Below the pieces are notes generated by a model. That model searched no databases and was not told the DNA's origin. It saw only the letters and a list, made by a program, of their open reading frames with translations. A stretch of DNA of 23,270 bases, from positions 1 to 23,270 of the forward strand of contig RFJG01000002.1 of assembly GCA_003694965.1 (NCBI GenBank), given 5' to 3'. The DNA is from Methanobacteriota archaeon (GTDB lineage: Archaea > Micrarchaeota > Micrarchaeia > Anstonellales > J096). The position numbers and the translations under genes were made by a program. The stretch's first letter is position 1; every line of letters begins with the position of its first letter. Of this stretch, positions 7,837-15,911 are shown piece after piece.

Positions 7837-10304
7837 TGTTGCTACACTACACACCAACAGAATTTGAGATAAAGAAGCTTAAGTTTAGCGTATTCTCATC
7901 TGAAATGATAATGAAGATGAGCAAGGCAAAGATAACCGTGCCAGACACATATGATGATGATGGCTATCCCATAGATGGAGGCTTAATGGATCAGAGATTA
8001 GGTGTAATAGACCCTGGCTTAAGGTGTAAGACATGTGGTGGGACGAGCAAGCAGTGTCCCGGACACTTTGGCAACATAGACCTCGTTAGGCCAGTTGTCC
8101 ACCCCCACTTTGCCAAGGACTTGTTAAAGATCCTCAACAAGATATGCATCAACTGTTCTAAGTATATTGGTTCGGCAAAAGCTACCTGCCCTCATTGCAA
8201 AGAGGCACTGCCCAAGATAACATTGTCAAAGCCCACAACTTTCTTAGCAGATAAGGTGGAGATACTCCCAACAGATTTGAAGGAGATATTGGCGCAATTG
8301 AGCGACGAGGATGTCAGGAAGTTAGGTTATGACCCCATATATTCAAGGCCGGAGTGGTTCATAGTCTCAGTTATCCTTGTCCCTTCTGTTAAGATGAGGC
8401 CTTCCATAACACTAGAAAGCGGTGACAAGAGCGAAGACGACTTAACCCACAAGCTTGTTGAGATAATAAGAGTTAATGAGAAGTTGGAGGCCAACATCAA
8501 TGCTGGAGCTCCCCAATTAATTATAGAGGACTTATGGAAACTCCTTCAATACCATGTCACTACTTATTTCGATAATGAGACTGCTGGCATCCCTCCAGCT
8601 AGGCATAGGAGCGGGAGGCCACTCAAGACAATAGCACAGAGGCTTAAGGGTAAGGAAGGCCGTTTTAGGTACAACTTAAGCGGCAAGAGGGTTAACTTCT
8701 CAGCCAGGACTGTCATAAGCCCAGACCCTATGATAAGCATAAATGAAGTCGGCGTTCCTCCTCACGTAGCTAATATACTCACAGTGCCCGTTCCAGTTAC
8801 TGAATGGAACATAGAAGAGCTCAAGAAGCTCATAGAGAGCGATGAGTACCCGAGGGCTCTTTATGTAATAAGGAAGGACGGCATTAGGATGCGTGTAACC
8901 GAGACTTCAAGGGAGAAGATATTAGAGAGCCTCGGCGTTGGCTGGGTTGTTGAGAGGCAGCTCAAGGATGGTGACATAGTCCTGTTCAATAGGCAGCCAA
9001 GCCTCCACAGGATATCTATGATGGCACATATAGTGAAGATATTGCCAGGGAAGACATTCCGCATTAATCCTATTGTTGTCCCACCTTATAACGCTGACTT
9101 TGATGGAGATGAGATGAACCTCCACGCCCTACAGACAGAAGAGGCAAGGGTTGAGGCGCACGAACTCATGAAGGTTGAGAGACAAATACTATCGCCGAGG
9201 CATGGTAGGGCCATAATCAAGCCAACAGAAGACAATGTTACTGGCGTCTATCTAATAACAAGGGATGATGCAATATTCACAAAGGAGCAGGCAGCGAGGC
9301 TCCTCTATGTTGCGGGCATAACAGAGATGCCAAAGCCCGATGTTGACGGAAAGCTCTACTCCGGGAGGTTGCTCTTTTCTCTATTGTTGCCTCCTGGTAT
9401 AAATGTGAGGAGGAAGAGCAAGATGGGCAACACTGTCGTTGTCAAGGACGGCAATATGATCTCAGGAACTCTTGATGAAGATATAATGGATCACGACATA
9501 TTGGAGCAGGTATTCAGCAAGCACGGCTCAGAGGTTGCGAGACACTTCTTGGACAATGTCACTAAGATGTCACTTGAATATCTAACGCTTACGGGTTTTA
9601 CAGTTTCTCTCAAGGATTACTCCCTTAATGAGAAAGCTGAGAAGAAGAGGGATGAACTCCTTGCTGATATGGACAAGGAGATAGACAAGCTCATAAATAA
9701 GTATCTCAACAAGACACTTGAGAGGGCCCCAGGTATGACGCTGAAACAGACACTGGAAAGCCTCATAATGATGATAACCTCTCAAACAAGAGATGCGATG
9801 GGTAAGTTAGTAGAGAATAGCTTCGGCCTTTACAACCCGTCTATAGTCATGGCAAAGATAGGTGCTAGGGGTAGCATACTTAACGCTATCCAGATGTCCG
9901 GCGTTGTTGGGCAGCAGGCAATAAGGAACAAGAGGCCTCATAGAGGTTATTATAAGAGGACGCTTGCCTTCTACAAGAAAGGAGATCTCTCAGGAAGGGC
10001 AAGGGGTTTTGTCTATGGACATTTCTCTGAAGGCCTAGAAGTTGATGAGTTCTTCCTCCACGCAATGGCAGGAAGGGACGCTACAGTCAACACAGCCATA
10101 AGGACAGCTAGGAGCGGTTATATGCAGAGAAGGCTCATTAACGCCTTGCAGGACTTTGTTGTTACTGAGGACAGGTCTACAAGGGATGCGGGAGATAGGA
10201 TAATACAGTTTGTATATGGAGGAGACGAGAGAGACCCAATGTACTCTGCAGTTAAGGAGTTTGAGGAACCTCCAAAAGAGGATGCGGTTGATACTGCTGT
10301 ATAA
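7833..10304 (+). CDS. rpoA1: DNA-directed RNA polymerase subunit A'
   Basis: 823 residues, shorter than most archaeal A' subunits (about 870-900). A first zinc site appears at C65, C68, C75, H78 (CKTCGGTSKQCPGH), and a second at C105, C108, C119, C122. The catalytic metal motif NADFDGDEM lies at about 420-428. LSGKRVNFSARTVISPDP, the FNRQPSLH motif and a C-terminal GYMQRRLINALQDF region are also clear. With A'' it forms the equivalent of bacterial beta' and eukaryotic Rpb1. The start overlaps the rpoB stop (ATGA), and an adjacent ATG at 7836 would remove one residue. The C-terminus ends normally just after the conserved YGGDERDP segment, so the split point on the A' side is conventional. Confidence 0.97.
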   Translation: MMLLHYTPTEFEIKKLKFSVFSSEMIMKMSKAKITVPDTYDDDGYPIDGGLMDQRLGVIDPGLRCKTCGGTSKQCPGHFGNIDLVRPVVHPHFAKDLLKILNKICINCSKYIGSAKATCPHCKEALPKITLSKPTTFLADKVEILPTDLKEILAQLSDEDVRKLGYDPIYSRPEWFIVSVILVPSVKMRPSITLESGDKSEDDLTHKLVEIIRVNEKLEANINAGAPQLIIEDLWKLLQYHVTTYFDNETAGIPPARHRSGRPLKTIAQRLKGKEGRFRYNLSGKRVNFSARTVISPDPMISINEVGVPPHVANILTVPVPVTEWNIEELKKLIESDEYPRALYVIRKDGIRMRVTETSREKILESLGVGWVVERQLKDGDIVLFNRQPSLHRISMMAHIVKILPGKTFRINPIVVPPYNADFDGDEMNLHALQTEEARVEAHELMKVERQILSPRHGRAIIKPTEDNVTGVYLITRDDAIFTKEQAARLLYVAGITEMPKPDVDGKLYSGRLLFSLLLPPGINVRRKSKMGNTVVVKDGNMISGTLDEDIMDHDILEQVFSKHGSEVARHFLDNVTKMSLEYLTLTGFTVSLKDYSLNEKAEKKRDELLADMDKEIDKLINKYLNKTLERAPGMTLKQTLESLIMMITSQTRDAMGKLVENSFGLYNPSIVMAKIGARGSILNAIQMSGVVGQQAIRNKRPHRGYYKRTLAFYKKGDLSGRARGFVYGHFSEGLEVDEFFLHAMAGRDATVNTAIRTARSGYMQRRLINALQDFVVTEDRSTRDAGDRIIQFVYGGDERDPMYSAVKEFEEPPKEDAVDTAV

Positions 10305-10314
10305 AGGTGATGTT

Positions 10315-11304
10315 ATGAAATTTAAAATACAACCAGGAGAATCTGTTGGCATCGTTGCAGCTCAAAGCATAGGAGAGCCAGGAACACAGATGACGATGAG
10401 GACTTTCCACTATGCTGGTGTTGCTGAGCAAGTGCCAACAGGTTTGCCAAGGCTCATAGAGCTTGTAGATGTTAGGAAGGAGCCTAAGAAGCCTTTGATA
10501 GAGATACATTTCAAGAAGAGCTATTCCAAGAGCAGGAAAAAGGTTGAGGAACTCCTGTCTAAGATAGAGGCTATCTATCTTAGTGATGTGGCAAAGGTCA
10601 AGGAAGTGATGGAGAAGAACAGGATACTCATAAAACTTGATGAGAAGAGAGCGAAGGCATTGGGCATAACTATAAGTGATGTTTCGGCAGCTATCAAGGG
10701 AGCCGGCAAGAGGAGCAGGAAGGGCAATATGGTTGCCATAACACTGCCCAAGAAAGACCCAAAGGCGCTGAGGAAGCTCTACATAAAAATAAAGAAGACT
10801 CTTGTTAGGGGTGTTGATGGCATAACCAAAGCTGTTGTTGCAGAAGATGATGGAGAGTACTTCGTCAGGGCGAGCGGCTTCAACATAACAGGAGCTTTAA
10901 AGCTTGAGGAAGTAGATGCCTCAAGAGTCTTTACCAACAACATAAAGGAAATAGAGAAGGTTTTCGGCATAGAGGCTGCGAGGAACGCACTTCTTAGAGA
11001 GATAAAACAAGTTCTCTATATGCAGAAACTCTATGTTGATATCAGGCATCTTATGGTGCTTGCTGATGCATTGTGTTTTAGTGGAAAAGTCCTCAATGTC
11101 GGAAGGCACGGCCTTGCCGGTAAGAAAGCGAGCATATTGGCTAGGGCTGCCTTTGAAGAGACGGTTAAGCACTTAGTCAGTGCTGCGGCAAAGGCAGAAG
11201 AGGACAGGTTGCACGGTATAGCGGAGAACATAATAGTCGGTAAGACAGTTCCTGTCGGTACGGGCAGGGTAACACTTGAATTTGTACCGCCTAAGGAGGA
11301 ATGA
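10315..11304 (+). CDS. rpoA2: DNA-directed RNA polymerase subunit A'' (short N-terminus)
   Basis: 329 residues from ATG 10315, preceded by a GGTGA ribosome site and 10 bp after the rpoA1 stop. The open frame extends further upstream, but that is the shifted reading of the rpoA1 end. The protein begins MKFKIQ directly before the conserved PGESVGIVAAQSIGEPGTQM and MTMRTFHYAGVAEQ blocks, which include the trigger-loop region. It ends with the VLNVGRHGLAGKKASILARA segment and a GTGRVTLEF tail. Typical archaeal A'' subunits have roughly 55-60 residues before PGEAVG; here there are six. No candidate for the missing segment is present in the A' tail. The remainder looks complete. Confidence 0.94.
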   Translation: MKFKIQPGESVGIVAAQSIGEPGTQMTMRTFHYAGVAEQVPTGLPRLIELVDVRKEPKKPLIEIHFKKSYSKSRKKVEELLSKIEAIYLSDVAKVKEVMEKNRILIKLDEKRAKALGITISDVSAAIKGAGKRSRKGNMVAITLPKKDPKALRKLYIKIKKTLVRGVDGITKAVVAEDDGEYFVRASGFNITGALKLEEVDASRVFTNNIKEIEKVFGIEAARNALLREIKQVLYMQKLYVDIRHLMVLADALCFSGKVLNVGRHGLAGKKASILARAAFEETVKHLVSAAAKAEEDRLHGIAENIIVGKTVPVGTGRVTLEFVPPKEE

Positions 11305-11309
11305 TTTAT

Positions 11310-11642
11310 ATGGCAGAACCAAAGAGAGCATCTAGGAAAAGGACTAAGAAAACAAAGATTAGTGATATAGATAGGCAGATATCAATTTTGCTAGACACTG
11401 GGAAGGTTGTGTTGGGTTACAACAAGAGCATCAAGGACCTTCTTCTTGGGGAGACAAAACTTGTCATATACGCTCACAACATACAGCCGGAGAGGAAAAA
11501 AGACCTTCTCTACTATGCTGAGTTGGGGGACATAAAGGCTGTTGAGTACCCGGGCACTTCGCTCGCTCTTGGCAAGCTTTGCGGTAAGCTCTTCCCAGTT
11601 ACTATAATATCTGTCAAGGATTTGGGAGAGGCAGAGTTTTAA
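11310..11642 (+). CDS. rpl30e: Ribosomal protein L30e
   Basis: 110 residues from ATG 11310, chosen because AAGGAGGA (11293-11300) is 9-10 nt upstream; an ATG at 11301 sits right on the ribosome site and would add three residues. After a lysine-rich tail, residues from about 20 match the L30e/L7Ae RNA-binding fold: DRQISILLDTGKVVLGYN, a KLVIYAHNIQPERK strand-helix unit and YPGTSLALGKLCGKLFPV. It is a large-subunit protein. Its position between rpoA2 and nusA is standard in archaea. Its stop overlaps the next ATG by one base (TAATG). Confidence 0.93.
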   Translation: MAEPKRASRKRTKKTKISDIDRQISILLDTGKVVLGYNKSIKDLLLGETKLVIYAHNIQPERKKDLLYYAELGDIKAVEYPGTSLALGKLCGKLFPVTIISVKDLGEAEF

Positions 11643-12073
11643 TGCTTGAGATAAGCGAGACAGAGATAAAGCTTACGAGGCTTTTCTCCGATGTTGTCGG
11701 CTATATGCCCCTCATAGCATTTGACATGGGGGATGCTGTAGCCTTCCTCGTTAGCAAGGAGGGGATGGGGAAGGCAATAGGGAAAGGCGGCAAGACAGTT
11801 GCCCTCCTCTCCAAGAAACTCCACAAGCCTGCTTTTGTTTTTTCGGATGCTGACAACATAGAGGATTTTGTCAAGAACTTATTCAGTAATGTTTCCATAC
11901 TCAACATAGATGTCGTAGATATAATGGGAGAGAAGACCGTTAACCTCTTAATATCAGAGAAGGACAAGGCAAAAGCTTTAGGCAAGGGTAAGGCAAGGTT
12001 AAGGGCTGCCAAGGAAATGCTTAAGCAGCGATTCAATGCAGAGCTCAACTTGAGAAGCAAGGTCATTGCGTGA
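11642..12073 (+). CDS. nusA: NusA-like transcription factor (archaeal, KH-only)
   Basis: 143 residues, the usual size of archaeal NusA, which keeps only the two KH domains of the bacterial factor. The first KH carries GMGKAIGKGGKTV near residues 41-53. The second carries KAKALGKGKARLRAAKEML near 109-127. It is thought to bind RNA and assist transcription elongation or termination. It follows L30e in the conserved rpo-L30e-nusA order. The usual next genes (ribosomal proteins S12 and S7) are absent here, and a peroxiredoxin follows with an 8-bp overlap if its TTG start is used. Confidence 0.92.
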   Translation: MLEISETEIKLTRLFSDVVGYMPLIAFDMGDAVAFLVSKEGMGKAIGKGGKTVALLSKKLHKPAFVFSDADNIEDFVKNLFSNVSILNIDVVDIMGEKTVNLLISEKDKAKALGKGKARLRAAKEMLKQRFNAELNLRSKVIA

Positions 12074-12524
12074 TATTGTGAGAGCTCCTAATTTTTGTTT
12101 GGACGGTTATCCTCAAGGTAAGTGCCTTGACGATTTTGGGGGAAAGTGGCTAATACTCTATTTTTATCCGAGGGACAACACTTCTGGCTGCACTGTAGAG
12201 GCAAGAGAATTCTCTTCCCTTGTTAAGGAGTTTGAGGAACTCAATGCAGTTATTGTTGGAGTCTCTCCAGATTCTGTAGAGAGCCACGAGAAGTTTGCTA
12301 AGAAGCACTCCCTAAAAATAACACTGCTCAGCGACCCCAACAAAGACGTTGCCAAGAAGTTCGGAGCTTATGGCATCAAGATGTTATATGGGAAGGCAAG
12401 AGAGGGAATAATACGATCAACTTTCGTAATATCGCCAAGTGGAGAGATAATCAAGGAGTTCAAGAATGTGAGGGCAAGAGGTCATGCTCACAAGGTCTTG
12501 GAAGACCTTAAAGATATTGTCTAA
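12066..12524 (+). CDS. Bcp/PrxQ-type peroxiredoxin
   Basis: 152 residues from TTG 12066; a GTG at 12078 is an alternative, and no convincing ribosome site separates them. The thioredoxin-fold signature LILYFYPRDNTSGCTVEARE places the peroxidatic Cys at about residue 42 in a PxxxTxxC motif. The second cysteine that Bcp enzymes usually carry five residues later is Arg here, so it is probably a 1-Cys enzyme or uses C11/C20. The active-site Arg appears in IIRSTFVI. The role is reduction of hydroperoxides in the cytoplasm. The N-terminus is a little shorter than the family norm. It is the last gene of the rpo operon. Confidence 0.9.
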   Translation: MRDIVRAPNFCLDGYPQGKCLDDFGGKWLILYFYPRDNTSGCTVEAREFSSLVKEFEELNAVIVGVSPDSVESHEKFAKKHSLKITLLSDPNKDVAKKFGAYGIKMLYGKAREGIIRSTFVISPSGEIIKEFKNVRARGHAHKVLEDLKDIV

Positions 12525-12541
12525 CCTTTTTAACCTTTTTT
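12525..12541 (+). terminator. T-rich stretch after the rpo operon
   Basis: CCTTTTTAACCTTTTTT begins at the peroxiredoxin stop. Two T-runs in tandem fit an archaeal T-tract terminator. The same bases contain the TATA element of the next gene. Confidence 0.4.
12527..12534 (+). promoter_or_regulatory. TATA box for the repeat-protein gene
   Basis: TTTTTAAC is centred about 27 bp before the ATG at 12558, the spacing seen at other leaderless genes here. It overlaps the presumed terminator. Confidence 0.45.
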
Positions 12542-12557
12542 ACACACTATTTATTTG

Positions 12558-14099
12558 ATGCTACATCATAGTAAGTTGAGGGCTCAACTCAGTATGATGG
12601 AAGAGACCCCTGATTTCACTCCAAAAAGAATGCATATGTCCACTTACTTAATAGTAAAGGGCTACCATAATTTGTCAAGAAAAGGGGAGGAGGTGGAGTG
12701 GCATATTAATAACGGGACATTGCAGAGGGAGATCATAGAAGGAAGGATAAGGCCACGAATACCTATTTATGACAGGAATGTTATGTGCAATGTCATAACA
12801 GAGCTTATACGCATTAGTAGGATTTCTCCCATCGCTAAGGCATCGCCTCTACATTTTATCGATGCAGGTCTAGCCTCTCCATTATATTTGAAATATGGCG
12901 GTTGCCCTTATCTGTTTTTGTCTGCATATGGTTTTGCTGTTGACCCTGCAAAGTTTTCCAAGTACAAATTGACAAAAAAAGACCTGCTCCCGTGGAGAAT
13001 GAGAGAACCACCACGTTGGGCATTGATGGAACCTTTTTATACACTTGGGAAGGAGTGGGGTTTTGACTTAGGGAAAGCGATCAAGACCGATTATTCTCTT
13101 AGCGCATATAGGATAGCTCTCAGCCGTTTCTTAATCGGTGCAACAGGTGTTCCGCCTTCTGAATTAGAGTATAGGGATATGGAAAGAATATCCCGAGAGT
13201 ATGTTGGCATCACTGCTCCTAATGTTGTCAGAAGGATGGGCAGGGGTGCCGGAGATGGTGTTATGAGGCTCGATGACTTTTTGCTTCAAGCAAACTACAT
13301 AATAGATGTTAGGACTTCTTTGTTGCATGCTTATATGTTGGATTTTGTTGACTCACAAAACTACATATATCCTTGGAACAGGGTTAGGTTGGGAGAGAAG
13401 TTTTTAAAAAATAGGGATTTGGCAAGGGCAGCAATAAGGTGGGCATTCTGGAAATTAGGAAGCGTGCAAGAAATAAATCAGAGTAACCTCAAGGAGTTGG
13501 GAATATTCAATTTAATTAGGCATCACTTTGGTTACTCAATAAAACGTGCATTAGAGGAGTCTTCTTTAATTTGGTCTGAGCAGGAACTCCTAGAACATAG
13601 CAGGAAAATGTCTTTTTCACAGAAGAAGGATTATCCTTGGGAAATAGTGGGAGAACTTTCTATAAATATATGGGATAAAAAGGAGATTCGTGCAGCAGCT
13701 ATTAGGTGGCTCGCAAATGAAGTAGGCACAACTAACCTTTCAAAAAAAGATTTTATGGAGAGTCCTCTTGCATCTCTTTTTATCAATAGGTACCATGGCT
13801 CCGTATATGCCGCCTTAGTTGATGCCGGCTTTGCTTTTTCAGAAGAGGAACTTAGAGAGATGGCTCGCGAGGGGTCCATCTTAGAGGGAAAACTTTACCC
13901 TTGGGAGTTGAAAGTGATTTTTCCGAAACAAATAGAAATTGATGAAGACATACTTAGAGTTGTAAAGTTATACCTAGTAAAGAAATACAACCTAAAAGAA
14001 GAAGAAATCGACAAGTTACAATTAAAGAAGCATGGCATGTTTTTTGCTGTAAATTACCTAAAAAGAAGGCAGGAGGCATCTCAACTTTCTACAAGATGA
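12558..14099 (+). CDS. Unrecognised protein with internal 80-90-residue repeats
   Basis: 513 residues from ATG 12558 (TTG 12555 is immediately before); the TATA spacing fits ATG 12558. I do not recognise a named family with confidence. The protein contains repeated units that each end in PW plus a charged or polar residue: PWRM at 145, PWNR at 272, PWEI at 360 and PWEL at 448. The last two are exactly 88 residues apart. Units at about 286-362 and 375-451 share the order RAAxIRW, a variable loop, an aromatic/basic segment with HFGYS or YHGSV, then an acidic helix. A truncated copy may sit at 464-505. The pattern recalls DNA-binding repeats associated with homing endonucleases, but no nuclease motif is visible. 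It is predicted soluble. The 3' end overlaps the convergent CoA-binding gene by 11 bp. Confidence 0.8.
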   Translation: MLHHSKLRAQLSMMEETPDFTPKRMHMSTYLIVKGYHNLSRKGEEVEWHINNGTLQREIIEGRIRPRIPIYDRNVMCNVITELIRISRISPIAKASPLHFIDAGLASPLYLKYGGCPYLFLSAYGFAVDPAKFSKYKLTKKDLLPWRMREPPRWALMEPFYTLGKEWGFDLGKAIKTDYSLSAYRIALSRFLIGATGVPPSELEYRDMERISREYVGITAPNVVRRMGRGAGDGVMRLDDFLLQANYIIDVRTSLLHAYMLDFVDSQNYIYPWNRVRLGEKFLKNRDLARAAIRWAFWKLGSVQEINQSNLKELGIFNLIRHHFGYSIKRALEESSLIWSEQELLEHSRKMSFSQKKDYPWEIVGELSINIWDKKEIRAAAIRWLANEVGTTNLSKKDFMESPLASLFINRYHGSVYAALVDAGFAFSEEELREMAREGSILEGKLYPWELKVIFPKQIEIDEDILRVVKLYLVKKYNLKEEEIDKLQLKKHGMFFAVNYLKRRQEASQLSTR

Positions 14100-14490
14100 A
14101 ATCCGTTTTCAGTCCATCCCGTATGTAGCATAGGCCGTGTATGCAGTTCAGTGAGAGCTCTTTGCATAATGCAAGAACTCCCTCATCTTCGCTCCCTGGC
14201 TGTAGCCACACATTGCTTATGCCCTGCTCTTTAGCTTCTCTTACTACTTTTTTAGCTATATGCGGCGGAACGACAATTATGACGAGGTCTGCTTTTTCTG
14301 GCAGCTCTTTAATTGAGTGGTAAGCCCTTACTCCATCGATCTCGCTTGCATTCGGATTTACTGCATATACTCTGTAGCTCTTTTCCTTGAGCGTGTGGAA
14401 GACCTTGTATCCGTACTTGTCCTTGTTCCTGCTAGCCCCTACTACTGCTATCACCCTCTCCTTTTCCAAGAGCTGTGAGATTCCTGCCAT
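14089..14490 (-). CDS. CoA-binding protein (YccU-like, CoA_binding_2)
   Basis: 133 residues, a normal single-domain length. The Rossmann start VIAVVGASRNKDKYGYKVF (near 13-31) is followed by YRVYAVNPNASEIDGVRAY, then KADLVIIVVPPHIAKKVV and a conserved VWLQPGSEDE. These are features of the CoA-binding family related to succinyl-CoA synthetase alpha N-termini. The specific role of these stand-alone proteins is unclear. The ATG directly abuts the TAG stop of the upstream PEBP gene, so the two are cotranscribed and probably translationally coupled. Confidence 0.9.
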   Translation of the reverse strand: MAGISQLLEKERVIAVVGASRNKDKYGYKVFHTLKEKSYRVYAVNPNASEIDGVRAYHSIKELPEKADLVIIVVPPHIAKKVVREAKEQGISNVWLQPGSEDEGVLALCKELSLNCIHGLCYIRDGLKTDFIL

Positions 14491-15027
14491 CTAATCCCTG
14501 CTATAGAGGCCGACGAGCTCAGCCTCCCCTACTATATGCTCTTCCATGGCTTTCAGGAGCTCTTCCTTTGTTGTTCCTTCTGCCAATGTTAGTTGGCTAT
14601 CCAATGCATAGACTTTGAAGTGGTAATGATGTATTCCGTGTCCTCTTGGGGGACAAGGCCCGCCATAGCCGAGTTTTCCCCAACTGTTCTTTCCCTTAAC
14701 TCCAGCACGTGTTCCCTCCTCTATATTGCCTATGGGGATGTTCCAAGCTACCCAATGCACCCACGTCCCTCCTGGAGCATCCGGGTCGTCCATAATTATG
14801 GCAAGGCTCTTAGCCTCTTCTGGAATGCCGCTAACTTCCAACTCAGGATTAACATCTTCTCCCTCGCACCCATACTTAGTTGGGATCCTCTCATTATTTC
14901 CAAACACGCTTTTAACTTCCATAGCTATACCTCCGTTATGCTTCTCCCCTACAGCTCCTACTATATGATGTGTTGAGAGGCAACCTCCCATCAACATCAC
15001 CAAGGAAATGGAGAGAAGCAACAACAT
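14491..15027 (-). CDS. PEBP / Raf-kinase-inhibitor-like lipoprotein (YbhB/YbcL family)
   Basis: 178 residues. A short hydrophobic signal ends in LMGGC (Cys 16), a lipobox that suggests a lipid-anchored exported protein. The mature part shows PEBP signatures: IPTKYGCEGEDVNPELEV, IIMDDPDAPGGTWVHWVAWNIP, then GYGGPCPPRGHGIHHYHFKVYALD. PEBP-family proteins bind anionic or phosphorylated ligands, and their prokaryotic function is poorly defined. A TATA element on the minus strand at 15047-15056 is centred about 25 bp before the ATG. It is the first gene of a two-gene unit with the CoA-binding protein. Confidence 0.9.
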   Translation of the reverse strand: MLLLLSISLVMLMGGCLSTHHIVGAVGEKHNGGIAMEVKSVFGNNERIPTKYGCEGEDVNPELEVSGIPEEAKSLAIIMDDPDAPGGTWVHWVAWNIPIGNIEEGTRAGVKGKNSWGKLGYGGPCPPRGHGIHHYHFKVYALDSQLTLAEGTTKEELLKAMEEHIVGEAELVGLYSRD

Positions 15028-15046
15028 AGCATTATGACTACTCCAT

Positions 15047-15056
15047 TATTAATAAG
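15047..15056 (-). promoter_or_regulatory. TATA box for the PEBP gene
   Basis: The minus strand reads CTTATTAATA around these positions, centred about 25 bp upstream of the ATG at 15027. No ribosome site is seen, so a leaderless mRNA is likely. Confidence 0.45.
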
Positions 15057-15126
15057 TTTGGTGGAGGCCCATTATAAGTGGTAATTTATAAATTATTCTT
15101 TATCACAAATTCCTTAACTTATAACT

Positions 15127-15134
15127 CTATAAAC
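15127..15134 (+). promoter_or_regulatory. TATA box for the nuclease-like gene
   Basis: CTATAAAC lies about 26 bp before ATG 15156, favouring that start and a leaderless mRNA. A second TATAAA at 15142-15147 abuts the alternative ATG 15147, which is too close to serve it. Confidence 0.5.
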
Positions 15135-15155
15135 CCTTCCCTATAAATGGTTACT

Positions 15156-15911
15156 ATGTCTGGTTCTGTTTCTGTTGTTTGGGGTGGCTCAGATGGCGGT
15201 GAATTAAAGCACGACCATATAGTATGGAGGAGCGCTCCTCCCAACAAGTCCTCAGAAGGCCGTTTCCATAGCTTCTTAAAAAATATGGTCCTAAGGAACC
15301 CTCTATTGGTAATGGAGGAGCAACCAACAATAGCAGCGCAGGAAGTCTACATAAATGTGGAGCACCCAGAAAAAAGGAGAAAGTTTCAGACGATGGGCTC
15401 AGTTGACATAATGTTCCTCTATATGAACATGCTAAGAACTGTTAACAGTGCCTGTTTCTTGGAGGTTAAGAGCTCCCCAACCTTAGAGCCTTCATTCAGC
15501 CCGAAGTTCTTGCCAAATTCCTCTGCTAAGAAAGCCCTATCACAGATAGCTACGCACATACATTTCTTATCAACCTTCTTTAACTTTGATGGCTCGCATG
15601 CATCCTACTACTTACTTTTTCCCAGGGCGGACATTGTTGAAATTATGAAGGAGTACGAGAAATTCGAGAAAGTGCTGAAAAGAGCCATAAAGAGAAAAGA
15701 CAGGAGGGCAATAGAGAAAGGAGAGCTCCTCATATCTACATTGCCCAACTATTTGGAGAACCTCGATGCGTTGAAGAATAGAATAGACGCTATGCTAAGG
15801 TTGATAAAAATAAGCCAAGACGAGATAAAGATTAGGAGCACATTGAAGAGGGAGCTCTCTTCTGATATGGTTATAAGGTTGGATTTCCTCAGCGACTATT
15901 GTCGTTTCTAG
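15156..15911 (+). CDS. Probable PD-(D/E)XK-fold nuclease
   Basis: 251 residues from ATG 15156, chosen from the TATA position; ATG 15147 would add three. No named family is recognised, but the central region carries a PD-(D/E)XK-like arrangement: a helix with Glu 34 (SSEGRFHSFL), then GSVDIMF with Asp 84, a hydrophobic strand, and CFLEVKSS with Glu 103 and Lys 105. A QIATHIHF helix with Gln 130 follows, as in RecB/Cas4-type nucleases. The C-terminal 100 residues are charged and helical, possibly coiled-coil or DNA-binding. It is monocistronic, and its 3' end overlaps the convergent SemiSWEET-like gene by 4 bp. The nuclease role is inferred from motif spacing. Confidence 0.75.
   Translation: MSGSVSVVWGGSDGGELKHDHIVWRSAPPNKSSEGRFHSFLKNMVLRNPLLVMEEQPTIAAQEVYINVEHPEKRRKFQTMGSVDIMFLYMNMLRTVNSACFLEVKSSPTLEPSFSPKFLPNSSAKKALSQIATHIHFLSTFFNFDGSHASYYLLFPRADIVEIMKEYEKFEKVLKRAIKRKDRRAIEKGELLISTLPNYLENLDALKNRIDAMLRLIKISQDEIKIRSTLKRELSSDMVIRLDFLSDYCRF

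Noticed and set aside
4537..11304. Inteins in rpoB, rpoA1 or rpoA2
   Set aside because: The conserved blocks where inteins usually insert (GDKVASRHGQKG, NADFDGDEM, AAQSIGEPGTQM) are continuous and the lengths are below average.
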